Assembly: GCA_024919175.1 (NCBI GenBank)
Contig: CP103804.1
Span: 2,232,001-2,296,000 of the forward strand
Source: Clostridioides difficile
Lineage (GTDB): Bacteria > Bacillota > Clostridia > Peptostreptococcales > Peptostreptococcaceae
Reading direction: 5' to 3'
DNA length: 64,000 nt
The translations under genes were made by a program, and so were the position numbers. The notes under the pieces were generated by a model. That model worked only from the letters and a program-made list of their open reading frames with translations, made no database searches and had not been told where the DNA came from. Every line of letters begins with the position of its first letter. Position 1 is the first letter of the stretch. Positions 18,152-26,687 of this stretch are shown in pieces.

Positions 18152-18530
18152 AAATATCCTCCTAACTCAGAAAATATGTTCTTAAACAAATCCAAAATCA
18201 AAAAACTTTTCTTTTTAAAGAAAAGTTTCTACAAAAGAAAAGTTATTAATTACACAATTATAATGTGCTATATTAAACTATTTCCTTACAGATTAGATAG
18301 CTCTTTTCTGGTAGGGTTAGCTTGTAAAATTTATTTTAACAACAATTAACTAAAGAAAATTTTTATATAGTTTGTGTGAATCATATAAAAATTAACTAAA
18401 GAAAATTGAAGTTACTTATATAATAGTAGTAAATCTAGATTAAGTCTATAGAAAAACCAATTTTTGTATAAAAATAAAAATAAAAATTGGTTATTTACAA
18501 AGAAATGACTTTAATAAAATATATAGTTAA
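18152..18530. other. Leader region of the hyd operon and terminator of the upstream peptidase gene
   Basis: No gene is seen. Three structures are visible: a hairpin AAACTTTTCTTT/AAAGAAAAGTTT (18203-18228); a perfect 18-base direct repeat AATTAACTAAAGAAAATT at 18344-18361 and 18390-18407 (46-base spacing, with AATTTTTATAT/ATATAAAAATT inverted between them); and the peptidase terminator. A less AT-rich patch at about 18290-18335 (TTACA...TGTAA with AGCT pairs inside) could be structured. The hyd promoter must lie here. Confidence 0.5.
18455..18492 (-). terminator. Terminator of the M42 peptidase gene
   Basis: Read on the minus strand, AACCAATTTTT pairs with AAAAATTGGTT (18482-18492 with 18455-18465), followed by a run of Ts. 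Confidence 0.75.
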
Positions 18531-19571
18531 TTATTTTTTTAGCATATAGTTTATAAGAAGTTTTAGAGTATTTTCAATTGCTTCTATATGAGTTCTTTCA
18601 TAGTGGTGGCTATTATTTGTTCCAGGGCCAACACAAGCTATTTGAACATCTTCTCCCCAACGAATAGCCTCTGAAGCATCTGAACCATAAAAAGTAAACA
18701 CATCGACAGCATAATCTAAATTATTATCTTCTGCAACATCTACAAGTTTATTTCTTAAATTAAAATCATATAGAGATAAGTTATCTTTTGCAACTATAGT
18801 TACACCATGTTCACTAGATGTTTGACTTGGTCCAGTAGGTGCTATGTCTATTGCTACAAATTCTTTAGTTTTTTCAGGTAAAGCTTTAGAGACACCATGT
18901 CCAATTTCCTCATAATTACTTATATAAAAGTTAGTAGTGTGCTTAGGCGCTAAGTTGTTGTCCTTAAAGTATCTAGCTATTTCAAGAACCATTGCTACAG
19001 CTGCTTTATTGTCTATATATCTAGATTTTATAAACCCAGATTCTGTAGCTTCAAAACGGTGGTCTAGACATACAAAATCTCCAACACTTATTCCTAAATC
19101 TAAGACATCCTGTTTATTAAATACTTTTTCATCAAGTCTAATAATCATTGTTTCTTCATTTCTTTCAGATGCAGCTTTTGTCTGTCCATATATATGAGTA
19201 GAAGCGTATTTAAACACAACACTTCCTCTGATTTTTTTACCTTTTCTAGTTATAACAGTACAATTTTCACCCTCTATAGCGGCCCAACAACCACCACCAA
19301 CTTTATGGTATTTAAGAGTACCATCTGGTGATATTTCTTTTATCATAGCACCAAGTGTATCCATGTGTGCAGATATTGTTATTTGATTTGAATCATCATC
19401 ACCAGGAAGAGTAGCTATAAGTGCACCTTTTTTTGTAAGAGTAGTATTAAGACCTAAAGTTTCAAAATCCTTTTTGCTTTCTAAAACTGCATTTTCAGTA
19501 TATCCAGCTGGACTTGGTATATCAAGATACTTCTTCATTAAATTTATAGTATTAGTTAAATTTAAATTCAT
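18531..19571 (-). CDS. M42-family metallo-aminopeptidase
   Basis: 346 residues from the ATG at 19571, chosen because TAGGAGG lies 7 bases upstream; an in-frame ATG at 19601 has no such site. M42 enzymes are cytoplasmic, two-metal, large-assembly aminopeptidases. Metal and catalytic motifs are visible: SAHMDTLG (His ligand), SRYIDNKAAVAM (bridging Asp), SNYEEIGHG (catalytic Glu pair), IDIAP (Asp) and NNSHHYERTH (His). Divergently placed from a DUF819 permease gene across a 490-base gap. Substrate preference is unknown. Confidence 0.92.
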   Translation of the reverse strand: MNLNLTNTINLMKKYLDIPSPAGYTENAVLESKKDFETLGLNTTLTKKGALIATLPGDDDSNQITISAHMDTLGAMIKEISPDGTLKYHKVGGGCWAAIEGENCTVITRKGKKIRGSVVFKYASTHIYGQTKAASERNEETMIIRLDEKVFNKQDVLDLGISVGDFVCLDHRFEATESGFIKSRYIDNKAAVAMVLEIARYFKDNNLAPKHTTNFYISNYEEIGHGVSKALPEKTKEFVAIDIAPTGPSQTSSEHGVTIVAKDNLSLYDFNLRNKLVDVAEDNNLDYAVDVFTFYGSDASEAIRWGEDVQIACVGPGTNNSHHYERTHIEAIENTLKLLINYMLKK

Positions 19572-20059
19572 ATTATTTCCTCCTAAAAAATATATATTCA
19601 TACAAATTATAACATAAATACGAATGTTCTGAAAACTATATTTGAAAGAAAAATTTCTAAATCTATTAAAAAAAAAATAATATATAAGGTGAAATTAATT
19701 TATATTATATGGGTTTAATTTAAAAATAGTTTGATTGTATAAATAATAAAAATAAATAAAAAACAAATAAACAAATAAAAACAAATAAATAAAATATTTA
19801 GTTTAATTCTCTTTACAAATAAAGATTTTAGTAATAAAATAATTGTTGGAAAAGATTTTAAATTCAGACTATTCATTTTTAAAGTAATTAATCTGTAAAC
19901 CTTTATTAATATATGTAAACAGTTGGTTATATATGTATTTAATTAGTTAAATATAGATAAAAAAGTTTATTTTAATTATTTGTATTATTTGAAGAAAAAT
20001 TTTTATTAGGAATTATAAAAAAATCTGAATCAATTAGGAAAAGAGAGGGTGTGTATAAT
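19572..20059. other. Low-complexity divergent intergenic region
   Basis: About 490 bases between divergent genes, well above 80 % A+T. At about 19742-19797 it is nearly pure repeats of AAATAA and AAACAA units. No open frame or ordered hairpin was found. It probably contains both promoters and may be intrinsically bent DNA. Confidence 0.5.
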
Positions 20060-21220
20060 GTGATTGAAAACGGATTTGTATTTTGTAGTTTTTTAGTTGT
20101 ATTTGTAGGTGGAATTTTTTACATGGTTGATAAATTAAAATGGAAGATATTTGATGTTATTAATCCAATGCTTTTAATTTATTTAGGGGCTGCTATACTT
20201 GCATCATTTGGCTTATTTGCACAAAATGAAGAAGTTGGTATATATCAGAATATAATAACAGTAAATTTTTTACCATTAATGTTAGTATTCCTGTTAATTC
20301 AATGTGATTTAAGAAAAATATTAAAAATGGGGCCTAAAATGTTATTATCATTTTTCTGTGCTACATTGACATTTATGCTTGGATTCGTTATAGCTTTTAT
20401 AATTTTTAAAGGTTCAATGGGCGCAGATTCGTGGAAAGTTCTTGGTGCAGCATCTGGATCATGGATTGGTGGTTCATCAAATATGATTGCAGCAGCTAAT
20501 GCTTTAGGAGTTGCAGAAGAAGGGCTTAGTTATGCAATACTTATGGGTTCTATAGGATATACAGTATGGATGTCTGTTTGTCTAATGTCTGTAAAATTTG
20601 GATCTAGATTCAACAAATGGACAAAATGTGATACAAGTTTTATAGATGAGGTTACAGCAAAGCTTGAGAAAGAAAATAAAGATAATACAGCACCTACATT
20701 TGTGGAACTTATGACTTTATTGTCTGTTGGATTTGGAGTTGCAGCATTTGCACAGATTGTATCTAAGATTCTTCCAACTTCAGGTATACTTAATGAGACT
20801 ATGTGGGTAGTGCTTGTTGCATCTACAATATCAATACTATTAGGTATGACTAAGATATCAAAACTTAAAGGAAGTACATTAGTAGGAAATGTATTTATGT
20901 ACTTGCTTCTTGCAGCAACAGGAAGTAAAGCAAATTTCTTCGGATTATCAGAGGCTCCTGTTTACATAATGTTTGGATTAGTAGTAGTTCTTGTACATGC
21001 TGTTTCATTTATAGGACTTGCAAAACTATTTAAATTAGACTTATTTACTTGTGAGGTAGGAAGTATAGCCAATATAGGTGGGGTAACTACAGCACCTATG
21101 ATTGCTGGGGTTCATAATCCAGTATTAATCCCAGTAGGTGTACTTATGGGGCTTTTAGGAAATGTTATAGGAACTTATTGTGCTCTTATAGTAACTCAAA
21201 TATTACATATGTTAGCTTAA
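20060..21220 (+). CDS. DUF819-family membrane protein (YjcL-like permease)
   Basis: 386 residues with about ten membrane helices. It has the DUF819 features GAASGSWIGGSSNMIAAA, a cytoplasmic loop near residues 190-215 and GSIANIGGVTTAPMIAGVH near the end; paired glycine-rich re-entrant motifs like these occur in transporters with inverted repeats. Start is GTG 20060, about 10 bases after AGAGAGGG; an in-frame GTG at 20051 touches that site. The pairing with a divergent aminopeptidase suggests uptake or release of a peptide or amino acid, but the substrate is unknown. Confidence 0.85.
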   Translation: MIENGFVFCSFLVVFVGGIFYMVDKLKWKIFDVINPMLLIYLGAAILASFGLFAQNEEVGIYQNIITVNFLPLMLVFLLIQCDLRKILKMGPKMLLSFFCATLTFMLGFVIAFIIFKGSMGADSWKVLGAASGSWIGGSSNMIAAANALGVAEEGLSYAILMGSIGYTVWMSVCLMSVKFGSRFNKWTKCDTSFIDEVTAKLEKENKDNTAPTFVELMTLLSVGFGVAAFAQIVSKILPTSGILNETMWVVLVASTISILLGMTKISKLKGSTLVGNVFMYLLLAATGSKANFFGLSEAPVYIMFGLVVVLVHAVSFIGLAKLFKLDLFTCEVGSIANIGGVTTAPMIAGVHNPVLIPVGVLMGLLGNVIGTYCALIVTQILHMLA

Positions 21221-21256
21221 TTAAACTATAGTATAAAGCTAAATAATTCATATTAG

Positions 21257-21302
21257 AAAAGTTATTTCAATTTAAGTGTGAGCTTTTATCGAAATAACTT
21301 TT
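21257..21302 (+). terminator. Terminator of the DUF819 gene
   Basis: AAAAGTTATTTC (21257-21268) pairs perfectly with GAAATAACTTTT (21291-21302), followed by further Ts. Confidence 0.85.
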
Positions 21303-21402
21303 TTTTATTTGACAAGATAAGTCATTTTAAAAAGTTGTTTTGACATATTTAGTGAATAATATTGTAAAATTTACCAATAACGATATATATTTAATTTTTA
21401 TA

Positions 21403-21467
21403 TTGAATCGAACGTTTGTATGATGTATAATAAATATACAGAACGAATGTTTGCAGAACGGATGTTT
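21403..21467 (+). promoter_or_regulatory. Sigma-A promoter with LexA-like boxes
   Basis: TTGAAT (21403-21408), a 17-base spacer and TATAAT (21426-21431) form a near-ideal promoter. GAAC-GAAT-GTTT (21441-21452) and GAAC-GGAT-GTTT (21456-21467) match the Firmicute SOS box GAACnnnnGTTC/T, which in clostridia often ends GTTT. A weaker GAAC-GTTT-GTAT (21410-21421) lies in the spacer. Sites at and just after the start point would let LexA block transcription. Confidence 0.7.
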
Positions 21468-21563
21468 TTTGAAATTATTTTAATAATTTATGAATATATA
21501 TCACAATGCATAAATATATTTAAATATAAAGATTAAAAGAATTTAAAGGAGTGTTGATAACTT

Positions 21564-21725
21564 ATGATAATTCCATCAAGAAAAATACAAGATATAACAT
21601 TAACAAATTTAAAAAATGGTGAAGTGACTTTAATTGAATTAGATGAAATATATAAAAAGATGGGATTTTTATTTGTTGTAAGTGAAGGCAAATTGAAAAA
21701 AATAAAAAAGGAGAATCATCATTAA
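21564..21725 (+). CDS. 53-residue protein of unknown function, putatively SOS-controlled
   Basis: ATG 21564 is preceded by AAAGGAG (21546-21552) at good spacing; the frame runs 53 codons to TAA at 21723 and is followed by a terminator, so it looks like a complete micro-transcription unit. The protein begins MIIPSRKIQDITLTNLKNG and ends KLKKIKKENHH: a polar start, an ELDEIYKKMGFLFVV middle and a strongly basic tail. No membrane helix or known family is recognised. The promoter carries two good LexA-like boxes, so DNA-damage induction is inferred. Confidence 0.7.
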   Translation: MIIPSRKIQDITLTNLKNGEVTLIELDEIYKKMGFLFVVSEGKLKKIKKENHH

Positions 21726-21763
21726 AAATGCATGAAATTATAAATACTATAAAATTTTGTAAA

Positions 21764-21806
21764 ACCTAACTTATGTAGAATATAAATACTTAAGTTAGGT
21801 TTTTTT
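21764..21806 (+). terminator. Terminator of the 53-aa gene
   Basis: ACCTAACTTA (21764-21773) pairs perfectly with TAAGTTAGGT (21791-21800), followed by TTTTTT. Confidence 0.9.
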
Positions 21807-21917
21807 GTGATAAAATCTGGGAGTACTTGAGTTTTAGAAAGAGTACAGTATTTTATAAACTAAAAAATAAATGAGTTTAAATCTCAAGGGCATAATATTG
21901 CATAAGAGGTGATATTA

Positions 21918-22547
21918 ATGAAAATAGTGACCTACAATATTCATAAAGGTATGGATTCAAATAATAAATTGACATTACCTAAAATGGGAATGTATTTAAA
22001 AAAATTAAATTGTGATGTGATTTGTTTGCAGGAAGTACTATATCCTCAATTTTTGGCTTTAAAGACTGTTTTAAATATGGATGGCGTATTTGCCACAAAT
22101 GTAAAAAAGGTAAGTATGATATATGGAATTTGTACATTTACAAAATTAAAAATGCTAAACAATAATCATTTTTTTTTAACTAGTAAAAAAGAGCAACGAG
22201 GAGCACTTTGTATAACTGTAGATGATTATGGAAGAATTATAAACGTTATAAACACCCACTTAGGTTTAGATAGAGAAGAGAGAGCAAAGCAACTGGATGA
22301 AATAATAGACTACAGAAATAGATTAGTAGGAGAGGTTGTTTTATGTGGTGATTTCAATGAAAAAAATATATCTTTAGATATGTTCAATGATATGGCTGTT
22401 TGTCTAAATAAATCTCACTTAGCAACCTTTGAAAAGTCAAACTCTAGGATAGATTATATTTTTGTTGATAAAAAAAATGAGCTAAAAGGATATATAGTAG
22501 ATAAAATTTATTTATCAGACCATTATCCAGTAATAGGATATATTTAA
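21918..22547 (+). CDS. Endonuclease/exonuclease/phosphatase-fold hydrolase
   Basis: 209 residues of the Mg2+-dependent EEP superfamily. Active-site blocks are TYNIHKG (Asn), CLQEVLYP (metal-binding Glu), VINTHLGL, CGDFNE (Asp/Asn), SRIDYIFV (Asp) and YLSDHYPVIGY (terminal Asp-His). Start is ATG 21918, 6-7 bases after AAGAGGTG; an in-frame GTG at 21909 overlaps that site. No signal peptide. The family covers nucleases and phosphoesterases, including lipid and nucleotide phosphatases, so the substrate stays open. Confidence 0.87.
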   Translation: MKIVTYNIHKGMDSNNKLTLPKMGMYLKKLNCDVICLQEVLYPQFLALKTVLNMDGVFATNVKKVSMIYGICTFTKLKMLNNNHFFLTSKKEQRGALCITVDDYGRIINVINTHLGLDREERAKQLDEIIDYRNRLVGEVVLCGDFNEKNISLDMFNDMAVCLNKSHLATFEKSNSRIDYIFVDKKNELKGYIVDKIYLSDHYPVIGYI

Positions 22548-22798
22548 TTTTTAATGTAACTTAATCAATATTCGTAAATAAGGGGTAAATTTTTTATTAA
22601 GCTATAATTAAAAAAATATAATTAAAAAGTGTCAAAAAGAAATCTAATTATAAGACATAAATTTACAATAAAGTTACATTTGCTTAAATACCTTGTTTAA
22701 AAAAAGCTATTCAAATATAATCTAAAGTAGTTTTGAAAGGGAAACTTTAATAAGCAAAATTAAGATAAATTAAGTTAGTGTTAAAATGAGGTGAATTT

Positions 22799-24058
22799 AT
22801 GAGCAGAAGTACAACAAGGGTTTCAAAATTAGGAAAAGAAAAAAAACGAACTTTCATGATAGTATTAGCAGTTTTAGCTGTAGCAATAGGTGTGTCTACT
22901 TATTTTTTTAACAACAAAGTTCTATATAATGGGAAAATAGCTAAAAATGTATATATAGAAGATATAAACGTATCTGATATGACCAAAGAAGAAGCATTAA
23001 AAGCCATAACAGATAAGTATACTCCAGAAGATATGAATCTTACTTATGATGGAAAAGATTATAAAATATCTCCAAATGATATTGATTTAAAATATAACAC
23101 AGAAGAAGTTGTAAAAAATGCTTATGAAAGTACAAAGAAAAGTTCTTACCTTCAAAACTTAAAAAAATATATTGATATAAGAATAAATAAGTTAGACCTA
23201 AAAATAGAATCTGGATATGATGAGGCAAAACTGAGTGCTCAAGTATCTTCAATAGCAGACAGTATCAATGTGAAAATGAAAAATGCTTCAGTTAGTGTTG
23301 GAAATGGTGGATTAAATTACACAGAGTCTGTTATAGGTAGAGAATTTGACCTAGCATCAAATAAAGAATCTATATACAACATGATAAAAAATAAAGAGCA
23401 TAAGCCTTTAGAACTCAAAGTAAATCTTCAAAAACCAGATATAACAACAGAACAAGTAAAATCTGTGAATTCTGTTATAGGTCAATATTCAACAACATAT
23501 TCTCAATCTGTATCAGGTAGAGCATATAATGTGGCATTGTCAGCAAGAAAAACTAGTGATGTTTTACTAATGCCAGGTGAAGAGTTTTCATATAATAAGC
23601 TTACAGGGCCTAGTAATAAAGCTAATGGTTATAAAGATGCACCAGTTATAGTTTATGGGAAATTAGAGCAATCAGCAGGTGGAGGTGTCTGCCAAACATC
23701 TTCAACAGTATATAATGCAGCCCTTCTTTCAGGAATGGAAATAACACAAGTTACAAATCACTCATCTGCATCTACTTATGTACCAAGGGGTAGAGATGCT
23801 ACAGTAAGTGATGGAGGATTAAATTTAAAATTTAAGAATCCGTATAACCACCCTGTATATATTAAAAATTATGCAGGTGGAGGAAGTGTATCATCCATAG
23901 TATATGGTAATTCTGGTGATAAACCAAATATATCTATAGAAGTAAAAACCACTGGAAAAGATAAATATTCTACATATAGAGTGTATAAGGACTCAAATGG
24001 AAAAGTCATAAAAAGAGAACATATAGCAAATAGTTCTTATAAAGAATTGAAAAAATAG
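22799..24058 (+). CDS. VanW-family cell-wall-associated protein
   Basis: 419 residues. One membrane helix near residues 18-37 anchors the protein with its bulk outside. Residues about 50-230 hold one or two peptidoglycan-binding-4-like domains (KNVYIEDINVSDMTKEEALK). The VanW domain follows at about 240-370 with KLTGPSNKANGY, AGGGVCQTSSTVYNAAL, HSSASTYVPRGRDATV and FKNPYNHPVYI. VanW proteins occur near glycopeptide-resistance genes but also as housekeeping envelope proteins in clostridia. It ends at a very strong terminator. Confidence 0.9.
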   Translation: MSRSTTRVSKLGKEKKRTFMIVLAVLAVAIGVSTYFFNNKVLYNGKIAKNVYIEDINVSDMTKEEALKAITDKYTPEDMNLTYDGKDYKISPNDIDLKYNTEEVVKNAYESTKKSSYLQNLKKYIDIRINKLDLKIESGYDEAKLSAQVSSIADSINVKMKNASVSVGNGGLNYTESVIGREFDLASNKESIYNMIKNKEHKPLELKVNLQKPDITTEQVKSVNSVIGQYSTTYSQSVSGRAYNVALSARKTSDVLLMPGEEFSYNKLTGPSNKANGYKDAPVIVYGKLEQSAGGGVCQTSSTVYNAALLSGMEITQVTNHSSASTYVPRGRDATVSDGGLNLKFKNPYNHPVYIKNYAGGGSVSSIVYGNSGDKPNISIEVKTTGKDKYSTYRVYKDSNGKVIKREHIANSSYKELKK

Positions 24059-24090
24059 ATGATTTTTTAGATTACTATTGAATTGATATA

Positions 24091-24123
24091 AAAAACAAGA
24101 GAGTTGATAACTCTCTTGTTTTT
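24091..24123 (+). terminator. Terminator of the VanW gene
   Basis: AAAAACAAGAGAGTT (24091-24105) pairs perfectly with AACTCTCTTGTTTTT (24109-24123) across a 3-base loop. Confidence 0.92.
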
Positions 24124-24250
24124 TGTATCAGGGTAGAACAATTAATTGTCGTTTTTGTATTAGAGTCATTAATATATAGAAAATATTCCTATATATTGGT
24201 ATAATTATAAATAGATTTAGTTATATAAAATGTATGAGGAGGTGACAGGG

Positions 24251-25219
24251 TTGAATTTTATAGGCAATAGGTATGAGGTAGTAAATTCTGATGACGTTTT
24301 AGAAATTAACAAAATCTATAAGGCTAGGGATGTTTTTTACAGAAAAAATGTGTTAATAAAAGTTATAAAACATAATAACTATATTTGTGAAGATTTTGTA
24401 TCAAATTTAATTGATGAAAGTACTGCTTTAGATGAAATAAACTCTCCTTATATACTAAAAATAATTGATGTTGGGATTCATTGTACAGAAGAAGCAACAT
24501 TATATTATATTGTAAGTGAAGACTTTGATGGTATTGGCTTAGATGAATTAATTCTAGGTAATTATCTTCATCTAGAAGCAATTATAAATATAATGATACA
24601 AGTTTTAAAGGCTTTGGAAATGATACATAGAAATTATTCATATCATGGAAGTTTAAAATCGAGTAGTATAATGGTGAATACAGAATATAATATTAAAATT
24701 TGTGATTTTGGAATTACAAAAGCAAATAATGGAGTAAATACAAGAAGTTATGGAAATAGAAAGTATTTATGTCCACATCAACTATGTATAAACTATACTG
24801 ATAGAGAGAGTGATTTTTTTGCAACAGGTCTTATTTTATTTGAGTCTATATTTAAGAAATTACCTTTTGGAGAAGCAAATTCAGAAGAAAAAATGTTACA
24901 ATTAATTGATAAAGGATTAGATTGGAATAGTATAAGAGCAATTAATGGGAATATAGAACTTATAAATGTTATAAAAAGACTACTTGGCAGAAATAATAAG
25001 TATACTAGAGCTAATGATATTATTGTTGACCTTAGCAAGGTAATGTATGAAAAAGCATATATAGAGGTTGAAGATAAAGTAGAAGAAGAACCAAAAAAAA
25101 TTGTTCAGGTTAAAAAAGAAGATAAAAGCAAAGTGAGAAGAAAATTACATAAAAAAATAGTTGTTGCTGGTTTAGCGATAGTTATGATTTCAATGATTAT
25201 TATAGGTTCTATAATATAA
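24251..25219 (+). CDS. Membrane-anchored Ser/Thr kinase-like protein with degenerate catalytic motifs
   Basis: 322 residues. Start is TTG 24251, 8 bases after AGGAGG; an upstream in-frame ATG (24230) precedes that site. A protein-kinase fold spans about 1-270, then a basic linker and one membrane helix at about 300-320. The lysine in VLIKVIK (Lys37) and CDFG (Asp152) are present. The HRDLKxxN catalytic loop reads HGSLKSSSIM (132-141), so the catalytic Asp is Ser134 and the metal-binding Asn is Ser; no glycine-rich loop is recognisable and APE is altered. This suggests a pseudokinase or very atypical kinase. If the species is C. difficile, it would be the second Ser/Thr kinase besides PrkC (inference from memory). 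Confidence 0.8.
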   Translation: MNFIGNRYEVVNSDDVLEINKIYKARDVFYRKNVLIKVIKHNNYICEDFVSNLIDESTALDEINSPYILKIIDVGIHCTEEATLYYIVSEDFDGIGLDELILGNYLHLEAIINIMIQVLKALEMIHRNYSYHGSLKSSSIMVNTEYNIKICDFGITKANNGVNTRSYGNRKYLCPHQLCINYTDRESDFFATGLILFESIFKKLPFGEANSEEKMLQLIDKGLDWNSIRAINGNIELINVIKRLLGRNNKYTRANDIIVDLSKVMYEKAYIEVEDKVEEEPKKIVQVKKEDKSKVRRKLHKKIVVAGLAIVMISMIIIGSII

Positions 25220-25285
25220 AAATTATATATTGTACATTTTAAAATAAATGTCTATAAATAATATACATATAGATTAAAATTATAG

Positions 25286-25427
25286 TATAATTTTAATTAT
25301 GAGAGGAAGTGGTTATTATGTTAGCAAAGAATAATGAGGTATTAAGCATTTAAGAGTATTTTAACAAATAGCCACCTGCTTTTGTAGTTTAAAATAAAAA
25401 AGCTGTGGCTAAAAGTCACAGCTTTTT
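25286..25427 (+). promoter_or_regulatory. Putative transcription attenuator upstream of rtcB
   Basis: TATAAT (25286-25291) is a plausible -10. Four segments follow: 0 = 25309-25317 (GTGGTTATT, overlapping the leader-ORF ribosome binding site), 1 = 25370-25383, 2 = 25397-25410 (AAAAAGCTGTGGCT), 3 = 25414-25427 (AGTCACAGCTTTTT). Segments 2:3 form a 14-bp terminator stem with an AAA loop. Segment 1 pairs with 2 in two 6-bp blocks, forming an antiterminator. Segment 0 pairs with 25367-25375 over 9 bp, which would free segment 2 for the terminator. A ribosome on the leader ORF covers segment 0. Confidence 0.65.
25318..25353 (+). CDS. Leader peptide ORF of rtcB (11 codons)
   Basis: ATG 25318 is preceded by GAGGAAG at 8 bases and encodes MLAKNNEVLSI, then TAA at 25351-25353. 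It is too short to be more than a regulatory peptide. Its start overlaps segment 0 and its stop lies 16 bases before segment 1 of the attenuator, so ribosome position could decide between terminator and antiterminator. Existence as a translated ORF is inferred from placement. Confidence 0.5.
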   Translation: MLAKNNEVLSI

Positions 25428-25469
25428 GCTACTTTTTAAAGGCAGGAGTATATTAAAAAGGAGCAAAGT

Positions 25470-26537
25470 ATGAGTGAAATAAAAATAATAGCAAGTAATA
25501 AGTGTTGGATTGAAGATATAGCAAAGAGACAACTTGAAGATATTTCAAAATTAAATGGAATTTTAAGAATAGTAGGATTGCCTGATTTACATGCAGGTAA
25601 AATGCCTGTGGGTTTAGCAGTTGAAACTAAAGACATTATCTACCCACATATAATTGGAAATGATATAGGTTGTGGAATGACTTTATTTAAAACTGGAATC
25701 TCTAAAAAAAAATTTAAAAAAGATAGATGGATTAAGTGTCTTTCTGAAATTAAAGATTTATACGATATAAAAACAATAAATCCATATGAAGATGAATGCC
25801 CAATATCAAATTTAGGAACTATTGGAAGTGGAAATCATTTTGTAGAATTTCAATGTGTAAATGAAATTCATAATAAAGAAAAATTTGAGCGATTAAGATT
25901 TTCATGTGATGACATAATGATGTTGGTTCACTGTGGGTCAAGAAATTATGGAGAAACTATACTGAAAAAATTTTATAATAAAAATGGTATTGAAGTTGGA
26001 AGTGAAAAAGAAAGAGACTATATGATAAATCATGACAAAGCTTTAATCTGGGCAGAGCGTAATCGTGAAGTTGTTAGTAAAAAAATTATGCAATCAATAG
26101 GTATATCTAGAGAGATTGAAAAAATATTATCTATAAATCATAATTTTATAGAAAAAAAAGAAGATAAGTTCATACATAGAAAAGGTGCTGTTTCAACTGA
26201 AAGAGGAGCTGTAATTATACCAGGTTCAAGAGGAAGTTTATCATATATAGTTATGCCTACTGAAAATACAGAGCTGTCTTTATATTCTATATCACATGGA
26301 GCAGGTAGAAAATGGCCTCGTTCAATTTGTAAATATCGTCTTAAAAATAAGTATAATAAAGATACTATAAAACAAACTAAACTTAAAAGTCATATTCTAT
26401 GTAATGATATAAACTTATTATTTCAAGAGGCTCCAGAAGCATATAAAAATATAGAACAAGTTATTGAAAGTTTAATAGAATATAAACTTATTCAAGTAGT
26501 GGCAACTATGAAGCCATTAATTACTTATAAAGGGTAA
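25470..26537 (+). CDS. rtcB: RtcB-family 3'-phosphate/5'-OH RNA ligase
   Basis: 355 residues, a short RtcB. Catalytic and manganese-binding blocks are present: GNDIGCGM (metal Cys), GNHFVEF (His), HCGSRNYG (His), INHNFIE, HRKGAVST, IIPGSRGS and SHGAGRKWPRS, whose His accepts GMP. RtcB joins RNA 2',3'-cyclic- or 3'-phosphate ends to 5'-OH ends with GTP, repairing tRNA or rRNA cut by ribotoxins. The short length and divergent spacing resemble the RtcB2 group often linked to the release-factor-like PrfH; no prfH is in the window. AAAAAGGAG precedes the ATG. It lies behind the attenuator and is followed by a MutS2-like gene. Confidence 0.9.
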   Translation: MSEIKIIASNKCWIEDIAKRQLEDISKLNGILRIVGLPDLHAGKMPVGLAVETKDIIYPHIIGNDIGCGMTLFKTGISKKKFKKDRWIKCLSEIKDLYDIKTINPYEDECPISNLGTIGSGNHFVEFQCVNEIHNKEKFERLRFSCDDIMMLVHCGSRNYGETILKKFYNKNGIEVGSEKERDYMINHDKALIWAERNREVVSKKIMQSIGISREIEKILSINHNFIEKKEDKFIHRKGAVSTERGAVIIPGSRGSLSYIVMPTENTELSLYSISHGAGRKWPRSICKYRLKNKYNKDTIKQTKLKSHILCNDINLLFQEAPEAYKNIEQVIESLIEYKLIQVVATMKPLITYKG

Positions 26538-26561
26538 TTTTAAAAATTATATTAAATTGTG

Positions 26562-26614
26562 AATAGCTGATTTTATTGAAGCATATTATGAATGCTTTGA
26601 TACTATCAGCTATT
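26562..26614 (+). terminator. Terminator of rtcB
   Basis: AATAGCTGAT (26562-26571) pairs with ATCAGCTATT (26605-26614), with an inner AAGCAT/ATGCTT pair. T-rich sequence follows, so the next gene has its own promoter. Confidence 0.8.
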
Positions 26615-26687
26615 TTGGTGTTTTTATTTTAATAGTGAGCATTATAGGTGTTTTTATTACGTTAAAAGATAAATAAATTTATTTATA

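Noticed and set aside
19742..19797. AAATAA/AAACAA repeats that might be a CRISPR array or origin iterons
   Set aside because: Units are too short and irregular, with no spacers, DnaA boxes or replication genes nearby; read as low-complexity DNA.
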